Positions 16,562 through 25,278 of a stretch of DNA of 64,000 bases are shown here, piece after piece. The stretch is from Lentibacillus lipolyticus. GTDB lineage: Bacteria > Bacillota > Bacilli > Bacillales > Amphibacillaceae. Each line of letters opens with the position of its first letter. The stretch's first letter is position 1. The DNA is taken from assembly GCA_004145795.1 (NCBI GenBank), contig SEIO01000006.1:1-64000 (forward strand), written 5' to 3'. Made by a program: the position numbers and the translations under genes. The notes beneath the pieces are model-generated. The model saw only the letters and a program-made list of their open reading frames with translations, did no database searches and was not told the DNA's origin.

Positions 16562-17767
16562 ATGATCGAAAAATTATTTACACAACTGGAAGAGTTATAC
16601 CCGGAGATGGTTGATATTCGCCGCGATTTGCATATGCATCCGGAGCTGTCCCATGAGGAAGTAAGAACGCCGGAAAAGGTTGCTGCATTTTTGACAGAGC
16701 TAGGGATAGAAGTACGTACAGACGTCGGCGGCCGTGGCGTGGTTGGCACGCTAAAAGGCGGTAAACCCGGTAAAACCATTGCGCTCCGTGCTGATTTTGA
16801 CGCGTTACCAATCCAGGACGAGAAAGATGTTGACTACAAGTCGCAGGTGCCTGGTGTGATGCATGCTTGTGGACATGATCTGCATACGGCAGGACTGTTA
16901 GGTGTTGCTAAAGTTTTGAGCAGTGTGCGCGATGAAATTCCGGGGACGATTGTGTTCATTCATCAATTTGCTGAAGAACTGACACCAGGTGGGGCAAAGT
17001 TGATGATGGAGGATGGCTGCCTTGACGGGGTTGACATGATTTATGGCGCGCACGTGATGGCGGACGAGCCCTATGGAACCGTTGGCGTTTGCGGAGGCTA
17101 TGCTTCATCAGCGCAGGATGATTTTGAAATAGAGGTGTTAGGCCAGGGCGGACATGGGTCTTCTCCACATACGGCAGTTGATCCGCTCGTGACAGCGAGC
17201 CAACTCGTCGTCAATTTACAACAAATTGTCAGCCGGCGCGTTAGTCCGCTGCAGTCAGCAGCTGTCACGGTTGGTTCCTTCCATAGTGGCGATGCAACGA
17301 ATATTATTCCAGATAAAGCGGTTATCAAGGGGACCGTCCGTACGTACGATGCTGATGTTCGGGATACGGTTGAGCATGCCATGAAACAGATTGCAAAATC
17401 AACGTGTGAAGCTGCCGGAGCCAGTGTAAATGTAGATTATGTGCGCGACTGTCCATCGATGTATAATGATGCAAACGAAGCAAACCGGGTGATGGAAATG
17501 GCTAAATTAGCCGTTGGTGTGGACCAGGTACAGGAGATGGCACCAATGACGGGAAGCGAGGATTTTGCCTTTTATCAGGAAGAAATTCCGGGCGTTTATT
17601 TTATCGCTGGTGGTCAAAATCCGGATATTGGCGCTGTCTATCCGCACCACCACCCGATGTTCAATGCAGATGAGCGGGCAATGCTGAATGTCGGGAAAGT
17701 GTTCATCAGTTCGGCCTTGAATTATTTGTCAGATGGGGAAATAGTTCCTAACGGGGGGCAAGGGTGA
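16562..17767 (+). CDS. M20D family metallo-amidohydrolase
   Basis: 401 aa; cleaves N-acyl amide or peptide bonds with a dinuclear metal site. Metal-site blocks: MHACGHDLHT (residues ~99-108), the acid pair AEEL (~137), GAHV (~162) and the C-terminal HHHPMF (~360). The dimerisation domain (~180-290) contains GQGGHGSSPH. The nearest family names are hippurate hydrolase, N-acyl-L-amino acid amidohydrolase and N-acetyldiaminopimelate deacetylase; the sequence does not decide between them. Co-transcription with a riboswitch-controlled carrier makes an N-acyl-lysine or N-acetyl-diaminopimelate substrate attractive. GGAGGAG lies just upstream of ATG 16562. Confidence 0.88.
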   Translation: MIEKLFTQLEELYPEMVDIRRDLHMHPELSHEEVRTPEKVAAFLTELGIEVRTDVGGRGVVGTLKGGKPGKTIALRADFDALPIQDEKDVDYKSQVPGVMHACGHDLHTAGLLGVAKVLSSVRDEIPGTIVFIHQFAEELTPGGAKLMMEDGCLDGVDMIYGAHVMADEPYGTVGVCGGYASSAQDDFEIEVLGQGGHGSSPHTAVDPLVTASQLVVNLQQIVSRRVSPLQSAAVTVGSFHSGDATNIIPDKAVIKGTVRTYDADVRDTVEHAMKQIAKSTCEAAGASVNVDYVRDCPSMYNDANEANRVMEMAKLAVGVDQVQEMAPMTGSEDFAFYQEEIPGVYFIAGGQNPDIGAVYPHHHPMFNADERAMLNVGKVFISSALNYLSDGEIVPNGGQG

Positions 17768-17813
17768 GCCGATTGCACGAAATCCAGTGGAGTAAGCCTT
17801 GCGAAAACAGCCA

Positions 17814-17841
17814 TTGCAAAAATCCTTCAGCATGATAAAAT
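17814..17841 (+). promoter_or_regulatory. Probable promoter of trpB
   Basis: TTGCAA (17814-17819), 16-bp spacer, TAAAAT (17836-17841), about 60 bp before the trpB start. No T-box, TRAP-site array or attenuator is visible in the short leader. Confidence 0.5.
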
Positions 17842-17902
17842 AGTTTGCAAGTATTCAAATAACTAGCGTGCTGAGATTAGTATAGAGGAGCTGAGTATTG
17901 TT

Positions 17903-19075
17903 ATGACGAGTAAGCAAGTAATGGCGGAAACAGGTTATTTTGGTGAATTCGGCGGGAGTTATGTACCGGATGATTTGAAACAAGTATTGTCCGATGTTGC
18001 TGAAGCATTTGAACAATATCGGAATGATCCTGAATTTGAAGCGGAATTCAACCACTATATGAGCGAATATGTCGGCCGTGACAACCCGCTTACGTTTGCA
18101 GGCAATTTGACAGAAAAAGTAGGCGGGGCAAAAATCTATTTGAAACGGGAAGATTTGAACCATACGGGCGCACATAAGATTAACAATGTGATAGGCCAAA
18201 TTCTTTTGGCGAAGCGGATGGGTGCTGAACGCATTATTGCCGAAACTGGTGCTGGTCAGCATGGGGTCGCTACGGCAACAGCCGCGGCAATGTTTGGTCT
18301 TCCATGTACGATCTATATGGGGAAACTGGATACCGAACGGCAGGCATTGAATGTCTTCCGGATGGAACTACTCGGTGCGGAAGTGATCCCGGTCGGCAAA
18401 GGACAGGGACGTCTGAAAGATGCTGTCGATGAGGCACTTGGAGACTTGGTGAACAACCATGGGAACACATTCTATCTATTAGGATCCGCAGTTGGTCCGC
18501 ACCCATACCCGAGCATGGTCAAATACTTCCAGTCCGTTATTAGCGAAGAATCCAAACGGCAAATACTGGAGCAAGAAGGCAAACTACCTGCTGCTGTTGT
18601 TGCCTGTGTTGGGGGCGGAAGCAATGCGATTGGCGCGTTTGCCCACTATATTGATGAGGAAGGCGTCCGGCTCGTTGGTGCAGAACCAGCAGAGGCTCCA
18701 ACGATTACAGAAGGAGAACCCGCCGTCATTCACGGGTTTAAATGTATCACTCTAATTGATGAGAATGGAGAACCGAAGCCAACCTATTCCGTTGCTGCCG
18801 GCTTGGATTATCCGGGAGTCGGGCCGGAACACAGCCATTTGAAGACGAGCGGCCGGGCGGAATATGTGACTGTCTCCGGTGACGAGGCACTGGATGCTTT
18901 CCAGGAATTGTCCCGGACAGAAGGCATCATTCCGGCATTGGAAAGTTCACACGCAGTGGCACAAGCCATGAAGGTGGCAAAAGAGTTGCCGAAAGACGAA
19001 GCGATTATTGTCAACCTATCCGGACGCGGTGATAAAGACGTCCAGCAAGTATTTGAAAAGTTGAAGAATAAGTAA
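17903..19075 (+). CDS. trpB: Tryptophan synthase beta chain (stand-alone)
   Basis: 390 aa, normal length for the classical TrpB1 type; joins indole and serine to give tryptophan. PLP lysine in HTGAHKINN (~residue 87), phosphate-binding GGGSNAIG (~232), catalytic glutamate in AETGAGQHG (~109), and the terminal serine NLSGRGDKD. The gene is isolated: no trpA or other trp gene lies next to it, so it is either a second copy, an indole-salvage enzyme, or the organism has a split trp pathway. A GAGGAG element lies 12 nt before ATG 17903. A full-length repeat copy starts 5 nt after the stop codon. Confidence 0.96.
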   Translation: MTSKQVMAETGYFGEFGGSYVPDDLKQVLSDVAEAFEQYRNDPEFEAEFNHYMSEYVGRDNPLTFAGNLTEKVGGAKIYLKREDLNHTGAHKINNVIGQILLAKRMGAERIIAETGAGQHGVATATAAAMFGLPCTIYMGKLDTERQALNVFRMELLGAEVIPVGKGQGRLKDAVDEALGDLVNNHGNTFYLLGSAVGPHPYPSMVKYFQSVISEESKRQILEQEGKLPAAVVACVGGGSNAIGAFAHYIDEEGVRLVGAEPAEAPTITEGEPAVIHGFKCITLIDENGEPKPTYSVAAGLDYPGVGPEHSHLKTSGRAEYVTVSGDEALDAFQELSRTEGIIPALESSHAVAQAMKVAKELPKDEAIIVNLSGRGDKDVQQVFEKLKNK

Positions 19076-19080
19076 ATGAG

Positions 19081-19240
19081 AAAAGCGCAAGTGCCTTGCT
19101 CACCCCCGAAAAGCTTAAGCAAGAATTCGCAGTGGCGGTTTTGCCACGTAGAATTATTGCTTAAGACCTCGAGGGGGTAGGCGCTTGTGCTGGACATGGC
19201 CATTGCTGACAAAGAGCTTAACAGATTCAAAATTTTATAC
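19081..19240 (+). repeat. Interspersed ~160-bp intergenic repeat, copy B
   Basis: Plus-strand copy matching the reverse complement of 114-278 over its whole length. It begins AAAAGCGCAAGTGCC 5 nt after the trpB stop and ends AATTTTATAC. Key shared blocks are GAAAAGCTTAAGCAAGAATT, GCCACGTAGAA and CCTCGAGGGGGTAGGCGC. Sense orientation relative to trpB. No transposase and no obvious target duplication are seen. Confidence 0.88.
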
Positions 19241-19256
19241 ATTCTTATCTTTTAAG

Positions 19257-19294
19257 AAAAGCTGCTGATTCTTATGATGGGTCAGCAGCTTTTT
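19257..19294. terminator. Bidirectional terminator between trpB/repeat and the ABC operon
   Basis: AAAAGCTGCTGA-ttcttatgatggg-TCAGCAGCTTTTT: 8-bp stem with A-run and T-run. It can end trpB transcripts (plus) and possibly the ABC transporter operon (minus). Confidence 0.85.
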
Positions 19295-19297
19295 CTG

Positions 19298-19325
19298 GTG
19301 GGGCGATGGACCTGTCCCCATGTCT
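19298..19325 (-). repeat. Short GGGGACAGGTCC repeat, copy 1
   Basis: On the minus strand GACATGGGGACAGGTCCATC directly follows the stop codon of the substrate-binding protein gene. It matches 22126-22156 at about 24 of 30 positions. Confidence 0.65.
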
Positions 19326-20318
19326 CTATTTTATAAAAGTTTTGTTAACGAATCCGGTGAAGTCGGGTTTTTCTTTTAGGAATTGCAGGTCATGGGAGGC
19401 ATTGCCGAATTTCTGAATGACTTCTTCATTTACTTTGTAGGTGAAGTTGGTTCGTTTCCAGGCGTTTTCGATGACGCTTTTTTCCAGCTCTTGGCCGGTG
19501 ATGTCGGCAATACCGTTGATCGTGATGTCGATTGCTTCGTCCGGATTATCGTTGATATAGGCGATAGCTTCCTTATGAGCGTCGATTAGTTTTTGGATTT
19601 GCTCGCTGCTGTTTTCGGCCATGTCATCTGATGTCACAAACACTGCTGCCGGCAGTGTTTCACCAAAGGCTACCTCGCTTGTTGGAATGACCACGTTAGC
19701 ATCGACTTCTGCTTCCATCACGGATGCCCATGGTTCTGGTGCTGTCGCCACATCCACATCCCCTTTTTTGAACATGGACTGATACCGTGCGGGTTTTCCG
19801 GTAACATGTTTCATGGACCCGCCGATTCGTTTTGATGTAACTCCTTTTTCTTTCATGTATGTCTCAAATTGAACGTCATGGGTACACCCGACACGTGGTG
19901 AGATAAACGTTTTCCCTTTAATGTCTTCCCACGACTTGATGCCGCTTCCGTCACGGGATACGATAACGGTCCCGCCGGTGGAGGAGGCACCGATTATCTG
20001 AACGTCGACACCGGAAATATAGCTATTCATGGCAGGTCCCGGGCCAACCAGCCCGCCTTGGATGTCACCGGATGCTAATGCTTTCATAAACGTGGAACCA
20101 TCCGGAAACGTTTGATACTTCACATTGACGCTGTCACCAAGGTGGTCTTGATACATTTCTTTTTGCTTGGCTACCATTGCTGGTGCGTGATTCAGGTTTG
20201 GAAAGTAGCCAATGGTGACCGTCTCTTTTTCACCGTTGCCTGATGCCTCGCTGCCGCCACCGCAGGCCGCCAGGATAAGGAGTGCTCCGATCATAAGAAT
20301 ACCTGCAAGTTTTTTCAA
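19326..20318 (-). CDS. ABC transporter substrate-binding lipoprotein (SsuA/TauA/NMT1-like)
   Basis: 330 aa. Signal peptide and lipobox LLILAAC (Cys ~18) followed by a type II periplasmic-binding fold (ITIGYFPN-like start, GDIQGGLVGPGPAMNSY, GCTHDVQFETYM, KGDVDVATAPEPWAS). These features fit the COG0715 group that binds sulfonates, taurine, nitrate or thiamine precursors; the ligand is not decidable here. A TTG start at 20318 is chosen because it places AAAGGGGA 8 nt upstream and gives a normal signal peptide; an upstream ATG at 20411 would add 31 charged residues. It is the third gene of a minus-strand ATPase-permease-SBP operon. Confidence 0.88.
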   Translation of the reverse strand: MKKLAGILMIGALLILAACGGGSEASGNGEKETVTIGYFPNLNHAPAMVAKQKEMYQDHLGDSVNVKYQTFPDGSTFMKALASGDIQGGLVGPGPAMNSYISGVDVQIIGASSTGGTVIVSRDGSGIKSWEDIKGKTFISPRVGCTHDVQFETYMKEKGVTSKRIGGSMKHVTGKPARYQSMFKKGDVDVATAPEPWASVMEAEVDANVVIPTSEVAFGETLPAAVFVTSDDMAENSSEQIQKLIDAHKEAIAYINDNPDEAIDITINGIADITGQELEKSVIENAWKRTNFTYKVNEEVIQKFGNASHDLQFLKEKPDFTGFVNKTFIK

Positions 20319-20434
20319 TGTTAAAATCCCCTTTCTTTTGTTTGGAATTGGAAAATGCGATTTCGGCTGCTGGACGATTTTAAATCTGACGCTGGCAGCC
20401 TCCCATTGCAAAGTGGGAAGGTTACCAGTTTGTA

Positions 20435-21196
20435 TTACGCTGCTTCTTCCATACCCCAGCGCTTCAGTATCTTATTTTCTACACGCTGGAAGATGAGCTG
20501 ATCAACAATAGAACCAATGACGCCGATAATGATGATAATCCCAATCACAAGACTCATATTATTAAAATCAGATGCATAACTGAGTGTGTAACCAAGTCCT
20601 GGGCCTGTGCTCAGCATTTCCCCAGCCATCAGTGCCCGCCAGCTGAAGGCCCATGCCAGCCGGACACCGGTAACAGCATGCGGAATGGAGGCAGGAACAA
20701 TCACCTTCATAAACAGGTCCATGCCTGTGGATCCCATTGTTCGGGCAGCTTTCAGATAAATCGGGGCAACATTTTTGATGCCAATGCGCATGTTCATTGT
20801 CATGACAAATGTACCGCCGATGATAACGACAAAGATAATAGATGCTTCGCTGAATCCGAACCAGATAATGGCCAGTGGCACCCAGACAATGCTTGGTACA
20901 CTTTGCAAGGCTAAGATCATCGTACCGAGCGTTTCGTCAGCTGTTTTTACTTTGGCAAGCAGTACACCAAGCAGTGTGCCAATCACAAGCGAAATGGTGA
21001 GCCCGACGAGAAGGTGCCGGAAGCTGGCCAAAATATCATAGACAAGCGTCATGTCGGCGAAACCGGCATAAATCGTGTTAGCGACAGAGAGTGGGCTGGG
21101 AATCATCGAATCAGGCCAAAAATCAAGCAGAAATACTGCTTCCCAAATCAAAATAAGAGTCACGAAGAATAAAATCCGCTTAATGATTACCGGCAT
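20435..21196 (-). CDS. ABC transporter permease (SsuC/TauC-like)
   Basis: 253 aa, six predicted transmembrane helices, binding-protein-dependent permease family. The EAA loop reads ARTMGSTGMDLFMKVIVPAS (residues ~158-177). It starts inside the ATPase gene (17-bp overlap) and precedes the substrate-binding lipoprotein gene by ~115 nt. Together they form an SsuABC/TauABC-type importer for small anions such as sulfonates. Confidence 0.92.
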   Translation of the reverse strand: MPVIIKRILFFVTLILIWEAVFLLDFWPDSMIPSPLSVANTIYAGFADMTLVYDILASFRHLLVGLTISLVIGTLLGVLLAKVKTADETLGTMILALQSVPSIVWVPLAIIWFGFSEASIIFVVIIGGTFVMTMNMRIGIKNVAPIYLKAARTMGSTGMDLFMKVIVPASIPHAVTGVRLAWAFSWRALMAGEMLSTGPGLGYTLSYASDFNNMSLVIGIIIIIGVIGSIVDQLIFQRVENKILKRWGMEEAA

Positions 21197-21962
21197 ATTG
21201 CAACTCCTCTTTCATGACGTTGTCAATTTCTGTTTTCAGCATAGCCATTACTTCTTCCTCAAGCAGTGCCATGTCTTTTTGCTGTCTTGGTCTGCTTAAG
21301 TTCACTTTGAAGTCGGAAATGATGGCGCCCGGACGTGCACTCATGATCATGATACGATCCGATAGTTTGATAGCTTCGCGAATACTGTGGGTAACAAATA
21401 CGATGGTCTTTTCCGTGTTAAGCCATATTTTTTCCACTTCTTCTTGCAGCACAAGGCGTGTCTGTTCGTCCAATGCGCCGAATGGTTCATCCATTAGAAG
21501 TAATTTGGAATTCATGGCTAGTGCTCTGGCAATGGCAACACGCTGCTGCATGCCGCCGGAGAGCTCGTGCGGGTAGTTGTCGGCAAACTGGCTAAGGTGA
21601 ACCATTTTCAGGTATTCCCAGGCAGCTCCTTCTCTGTCCCGTTTATTCATATTCTTGCGCAATGGGAATGTGACGTTTTCTTTTACCGACATCCATGGAA
21701 AAAGCGCTGGTTCCTGGAAAACCATACTTTTGTCCGGTCCTGGCTCCGTTATTTCCTGACTGGCAAGCTTGACGTTTCCGGAAGACGGTTTGGCGAGCCC
21801 TGCAATCATGGATAGTAATGTTGACTTACCACAACCCGATGGTCCAAGTAAGGATACGAATTCCCCCTCCTTAATAGAAAGATTAATATTTTCAAGCGCC
21901 CTTAGCGGCTGTTCTCCGCGGCGTTGAAAAGACTTGCTGACATTATTAATATTCAAGTACAT
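21180..21962 (-). CDS. ABC transporter ATP-binding protein (SsuB/TauB-like)
   Basis: 260 aa. Walker A GPSGCGKST (residues ~40-48), Q-loop VFQEPALFPW (~82), signature LSGGMQQRVAIARAL (~138), Walker B LLMDEPFGALD (~160) and H-loop VTHSIREA (~194). It is the first gene of the operon and energises the importer. Upstream there is only ~150 bp to the M19 gene, which has its own terminator. Confidence 0.94.
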   Translation of the reverse strand: MYLNINNVSKSFQRRGEQPLRALENINLSIKEGEFVSLLGPSGCGKSTLLSMIAGLAKPSSGNVKLASQEITEPGPDKSMVFQEPALFPWMSVKENVTFPLRKNMNKRDREGAAWEYLKMVHLSQFADNYPHELSGGMQQRVAIARALAMNSKLLLMDEPFGALDEQTRLVLQEEVEKIWLNTEKTIVFVTHSIREAIKLSDRIMIMSARPGAIISDFKVNLSRPRQQKDMALLEEEVMAMLKTEIDNVMKEELQYAGNH

Positions 21963-22069
21963 GCTTTAATTCCCCCCCTGTACTCACCTAATTCGTACTA
22001 ACTTCATCGGAAATCTATGTTTTATGCATTTTACCATGCACAGGCAAAAAAACCAATAGGAAAAACGCC

Positions 22070-22099
22070 CAAAAAAAACCGGCCTTTATAGAGCCGGTG
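22070..22099 (-). terminator. Terminator after the M19 dipeptidase gene
   Basis: Minus strand: CACCGGCTCTATAAAGGCCG followed by GTTTTTTTT; ACCGGC/GCCGGT stem with an 9-nt loop, 16 nt after the dipeptidase stop. Confidence 0.85.
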
Positions 22100-22114
22100 G
22101 AATATGCTGAGAAT

Positions 22115-23200
22115 TTATATTTTTTGGTGAGGTGATGGACCTGTCCCTACGTCCCGCCATGTATGCTTTAATACACGGAGCCAGTTTTGGTGGGTAATTT
22201 TTTGCAGTTCATGTTCTTGGAATCCGTGTGCTTGTAAACGGTCGAGAAGTTTGGGCAGTCCGGTTACGTCTTGCATGGAATCGGGAACAGTGGTGCCGTC
22301 AAAATCGGAACCCAACCCGACATGATCAACTCCAAATTTCTCAGCTACGTAAGCGATGTGCCGGACAATTTCATCCAATGATATGTCTGATCCAAGGCCG
22401 CCGTCTTCCCGAAGCATATTAACCGCATAATTAATGCCGACCATACCATTGGATTCAGCAATCGCTGCCAGCTGTTGATCGGTCAGATTCCTGGCAATTG
22501 GGCTTAAGGCATGGGCATTGGAATGAGTGGCTACGAGTGGTGCATCGGTTAAGTTGGCCACATCCCAGAATCCTTTTTCATTCAAGTGGGTGGTGTCGAT
22601 CATGATACCAAGCTGGTTACACTCCCGGACAAGGTTCTTACCAGCTTCTGTAAGCCCTGCACCGGTATCTGGTGATGATGGATAACGAAAAGGCACGCCT
22701 TCTCCAAATTTGTTCGGACGGCTCCACACAATGCCAAGTGAACGGAGTCCTGCTTGATAAAGCACATGAAGTGCATCCAGGTCCGTATCAATAGCCTCTG
22801 CACCTTCAATATGAAAAATCGCAGCTATAATGTCGTTTTCCAGGCAAAATTTTAATTCTTCTGTTTGGCGCACCACCTTTAACTGTCCGGCAGATGCAGC
22901 TTCAAGCCGAAACAATCTGGAAGCGAGAGCATTTGTAAATGCCAAAGCATTTTCTTGCTGGATGGGAGGGGGAAGCGGTACATCGTAACCATTTTCTGTA
23001 GCATAATCTTCCGGCTTCACCTCATAATTTTCATTAGGGGTATAAACGGCAAAAAATCCCCCGCCGAAATTACTTTTTCTGGCACGCGGCAAGTCTATAT
23101 GTCCTTCTGTACTTTCCTGAAAAAAGGACGGGGTATCATTAGCCATTTCCAATCTTAGCAACGTATCGTTGTGCCCATCGAATATCGGGAATGGTGACAT
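22115..23200 (-). CDS. M19 family membrane dipeptidase (renal dipeptidase-like)
   Basis: 361 aa zinc dipeptidase; the family hydrolyses dipeptides, including ones with a D-residue or dehydro residue. Metal and active-site motifs: FDGHNDTLLRL (residues ~7-17, HxD), FHIEGAEAID (Glu ~120), DTTHLNEKGF (~197), THSNAHAL (~218) and GLGSDFDGT (~285). ATG 23200 is chosen over GTG 23212 because AGGAG is placed correctly only for the former. The last ~12 codons (DVGTGPSPHQKI) are encoded by a short intergenic repeat, so the original C-terminus seems to have been replaced. Confidence 0.9.
   Translation of the reverse strand: MSPFPIFDGHNDTLLRLEMANDTPSFFQESTEGHIDLPRARKSNFGGGFFAVYTPNENYEVKPEDYATENGYDVPLPPPIQQENALAFTNALASRLFRLEAASAGQLKVVRQTEELKFCLENDIIAAIFHIEGAEAIDTDLDALHVLYQAGLRSLGIVWSRPNKFGEGVPFRYPSSPDTGAGLTEAGKNLVRECNQLGIMIDTTHLNEKGFWDVANLTDAPLVATHSNAHALSPIARNLTDQQLAAIAESNGMVGINYAVNMLREDGGLGSDISLDEIVRHIAYVAEKFGVDHVGLGSDFDGTTVPDSMQDVTGLPKLLDRLQAHGFQEHELQKITHQNWLRVLKHTWRDVGTGPSPHQKI
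22126..22156 (-). repeat. Short GGGACAGGTCC repeat, copy 2, inside the dipeptidase 3' end
   Basis: Minus strand: GGGACGTAGGGACAGGTCCA then TCACCTCACC. It matches the copy at 19298-19325 and encodes the dipeptidase C-terminal residues DVGTGPSPH. Confidence 0.65.
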
Positions 23201-23369
23201 AGAAGTGGTCACTCCTTTTTAAATATTGTGCCTACTATCATAGCATATCGGGCATACGGGGACAGATTTACTGTTCCACATTCACTTCAAAAATAGGCGA
23301 CCTGTCCTTCGTTAATGTTTACAGAACCGCAGTCAGGGAAATAAATAGGAACAAGGAGGGAGGAAAGGT

Positions 23370-24083
23370 ATGTCTGCTATTATAAAATTACGCCGGAAAG
23401 AAGAAATTGCGAACGATACGATGGCGTTCTACTGGGAAATGCCGGACGAATTTGAATTTAAGGCAGGGCAGTTCGGTGATTTTACATTAACTGATCCGAG
23501 CGATACCGATGAAAAAGGCAATACGAGAGCTTTTTCCTTTGTTCAAGCGCCGTCTGAAAATGAGTTGGTAACGGCTACCCGCATTCGGAACTCGGCCTAT
23601 AAACGCGAGCTCGAAAAACTCCCGGAAGGTGCTGAGGTGAAATTTGACGGCCCGCATGGAAATTTTAAACTGCACAAAACAGAATCCATTCCGGCTGTGT
23701 TCATTATCGGTGGTATTGGCGTGACACCAATCAGAAGTATGATTGCGGAGGCAACGCTCCAGCAGACATCACATAATATGACGTTGCTTTATTCCAACCG
23801 AACCCCGGAAGACGCACCATTCCTGTCCGACTTTAAAAAGCTGGAAGCAAAGAATGCTAATTTCAATTTTGTACCTGTCATGACCCGGGCGAGTTCGGAC
23901 GAGTGGAATGGGGAGAGCGGTTACATCGACGAGGAAATGCTGAAGCGTTATGTGTCCGATGTTCGTGAACCGATTTATTATCTTTCCGGGCCTGCTGAAA
24001 TGGTCACGGTGATGTATGATATGCTCGTTGAAGCTGGTGCCAACGAGGATCATATCAGGGCAGAAGAGTTTTCGGGCTATTAA
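23370..24083 (+). CDS. FAD/NAD(P)-binding oxidoreductase (ferredoxin reductase-like)
   Basis: 237 aa. N-terminal FAD-binding beta-barrel with the flavin motif RAFSFVQAP (residues ~51-59), then a nucleotide-binding domain with GGIGVTPIRSM (~113-123) and YLSGPAEMV (~209). It ends in an aromatic residue, ...FSGY. No iron-sulfur or heme domain is attached, so it would pass electrons between NAD(P)H and a separate carrier. A flavodoxin gene lies 1.2 kb away at 25279 on the other strand and could be its partner (inference). Monocistronic with a terminator; GGAGGGAGG before the start. Confidence 0.85.
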   Translation: MSAIIKLRRKEEIANDTMAFYWEMPDEFEFKAGQFGDFTLTDPSDTDEKGNTRAFSFVQAPSENELVTATRIRNSAYKRELEKLPEGAEVKFDGPHGNFKLHKTESIPAVFIIGGIGVTPIRSMIAEATLQQTSHNMTLLYSNRTPEDAPFLSDFKKLEAKNANFNFVPVMTRASSDEWNGESGYIDEEMLKRYVSDVREPIYYLSGPAEMVTVMYDMLVEAGANEDHIRAEEFSGY

Positions 24084-24101
24084 AGAGTATAAAGGGAATG
24101 G

Positions 24102-24138
24102 AACTATCATGGTGTCTAGCACTGTGATAGTTTTTATT
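24102..24138 (+). terminator. Terminator after the flavin oxidoreductase gene
   Basis: AACTATCA...TGATAGTTTTTATTT, stem of 8 bp with additional inner pairs, 18 nt after the stop codon. Confidence 0.8.
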
Positions 24139-24254
24139 TACAAGGAATTGGGGGGGTCGACATTTGCAGGCGGCACTCGTAAAGCGAGATGAGGCCCTAC
24201 GTTTCACTGGGGAAAATTTCATGTATAATAGAGGGGCAACGGGGAGGGACGATT

Positions 24255-25142
24255 ATGACGAAAAAGTCGTTTGTCATGGCACTTTTAACCATTGTTATCT
24301 GGGGATCATCATTTGCTGCTATTCGTGCCAGTCTGCATGCTGGGTACAGTTCGGGTCATTTAGTGCTGGTCCGATTTTTAATTGCTTCCGGATGTTTCCT
24401 CTTGTATGCATTGTGGCCCGGGACGAGATTTCGGCTGCCGGCAACGAACGATTTGCTGAAGGTGTTGGTTCTCGGGTGGATTGGCATCACGATTTATCAT
24501 ACCGGCATTACCTTTGGGGAGCAGACAGTGACAGCCGGGACCGCGGCGATGATTGTTGCGTCGGCCCCTATATTTACAGCAATTATCGCAATCTTTGCAT
24601 TAAAAGAGTACCCCAGCTTTTTTGGCTGGATTGGACTTGGTATTGGTTTTATTGGTATTTTCCTGATTACGATTGGTTCAGCGGGTTCGGACTTTGCAAT
24701 ATCAGGTGGTGCATTACTGATTGTTATGGCAGCGGTTGCGACATCGGCATTTTTTGTGTTGCAAAAGCCCCTCTTGACCAAATACAGGCCGGTTGAGTTG
24801 ACGGCATACTTCACGTGGGCAGGCACACTGCCATTGTTGGTTTTCTCGCCTGGGCTGCTGGAAACGATACAGGGCGCAACATTGGAAGCGCACTTAGCGG
24901 CTGTATATGTCGGTATTTTTCCAGCAGCGATTGCCTATGTGACATGGGCCATTGCGCTTTCTTCTGGTAAGGCCGGCGCCGTCGCAAGCATGATGTATAT
25001 TGAACCGGTCTTTGCAATCCTAGTTGCCTGGGTGTGGCTGCGGGAATTGCCAAGTTTGCTGTCCGTTATCGGCGGGTTAATAGCGATTGCTAGTGTTATC
25101 CTTGTTAATATGTTTGAAAGAAGCCGACGCAGAGATGGTTAG
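24255..25142 (+). CDS. EamA family (DMT superfamily) transporter
   Basis: 295 aa with ten predicted transmembrane helices in two EamA repeats (~residues 3-135 and 145-285). Typical motifs are WGSSFAAIRASL near the N-terminus and YIEPVFAILVAW in the second repeat. Such carriers export amino acids or other metabolites; no substrate can be named. The start at 24255 follows GGGGAGGG; the longer reading frame from 24189 lacks a ribosome site. It is followed by a strong terminator. Confidence 0.88.
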   Translation: MTKKSFVMALLTIVIWGSSFAAIRASLHAGYSSGHLVLVRFLIASGCFLLYALWPGTRFRLPATNDLLKVLVLGWIGITIYHTGITFGEQTVTAGTAAMIVASAPIFTAIIAIFALKEYPSFFGWIGLGIGFIGIFLITIGSAGSDFAISGGALLIVMAAVATSAFFVLQKPLLTKYRPVELTAYFTWAGTLPLLVFSPGLLETIQGATLEAHLAAVYVGIFPAAIAYVTWAIALSSGKAGAVASMMYIEPVFAILVAWVWLRELPSLLSVIGGLIAIASVILVNMFERSRRRDG

Positions 25143-25166
25143 CTGCCCGCAGCAAGGTTGAAAGTG

Positions 25167-25206
25167 AAAAACGCGAATCCAGGATTAGGGTGGATTCGCG
25201 TTTTAG
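25167..25206 (+). terminator. Terminator after the EamA gene
   Basis: AAAACGCGAATCC-aggattagggt-GGATTCGCGTTTT: perfect 9-bp GC-rich stem with flanking A- and T-runs; probably bidirectional. Confidence 0.88.
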
Positions 25207-25226
25207 TTAGCAGATAAGAAAGCGTC

Positions 25227-25259
25227 ATGGCTCGCTTCGCCGAGGCGCTTGCGCTTTTC
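25227..25259 (-). repeat. Interspersed repeat fragment, copy D
   Basis: Minus strand: GAAAAGCGCAAGCGCCTCGG, matching the first 16-17 bp of copies A and B. It begins 19 nt after the flavodoxin stop codon (minus strand), again in the sense direction. Confidence 0.6.
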
Positions 25260-25278
25260 TAATGAAAAGAAAGCTTCA

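Noticed and set aside
17768-17902. T-box or TRAP-controlled leader for trpB
   Set aside because: The leader is short and has neither AGGGTGGNACCGCG nor a series of GAG/UAG triplets.
24164-24796. 210-codon frame overlapping the EamA gene
   Set aside because: Out of frame with a clear EamA transporter, Cys/Trp-rich composition typical of shadow frames.
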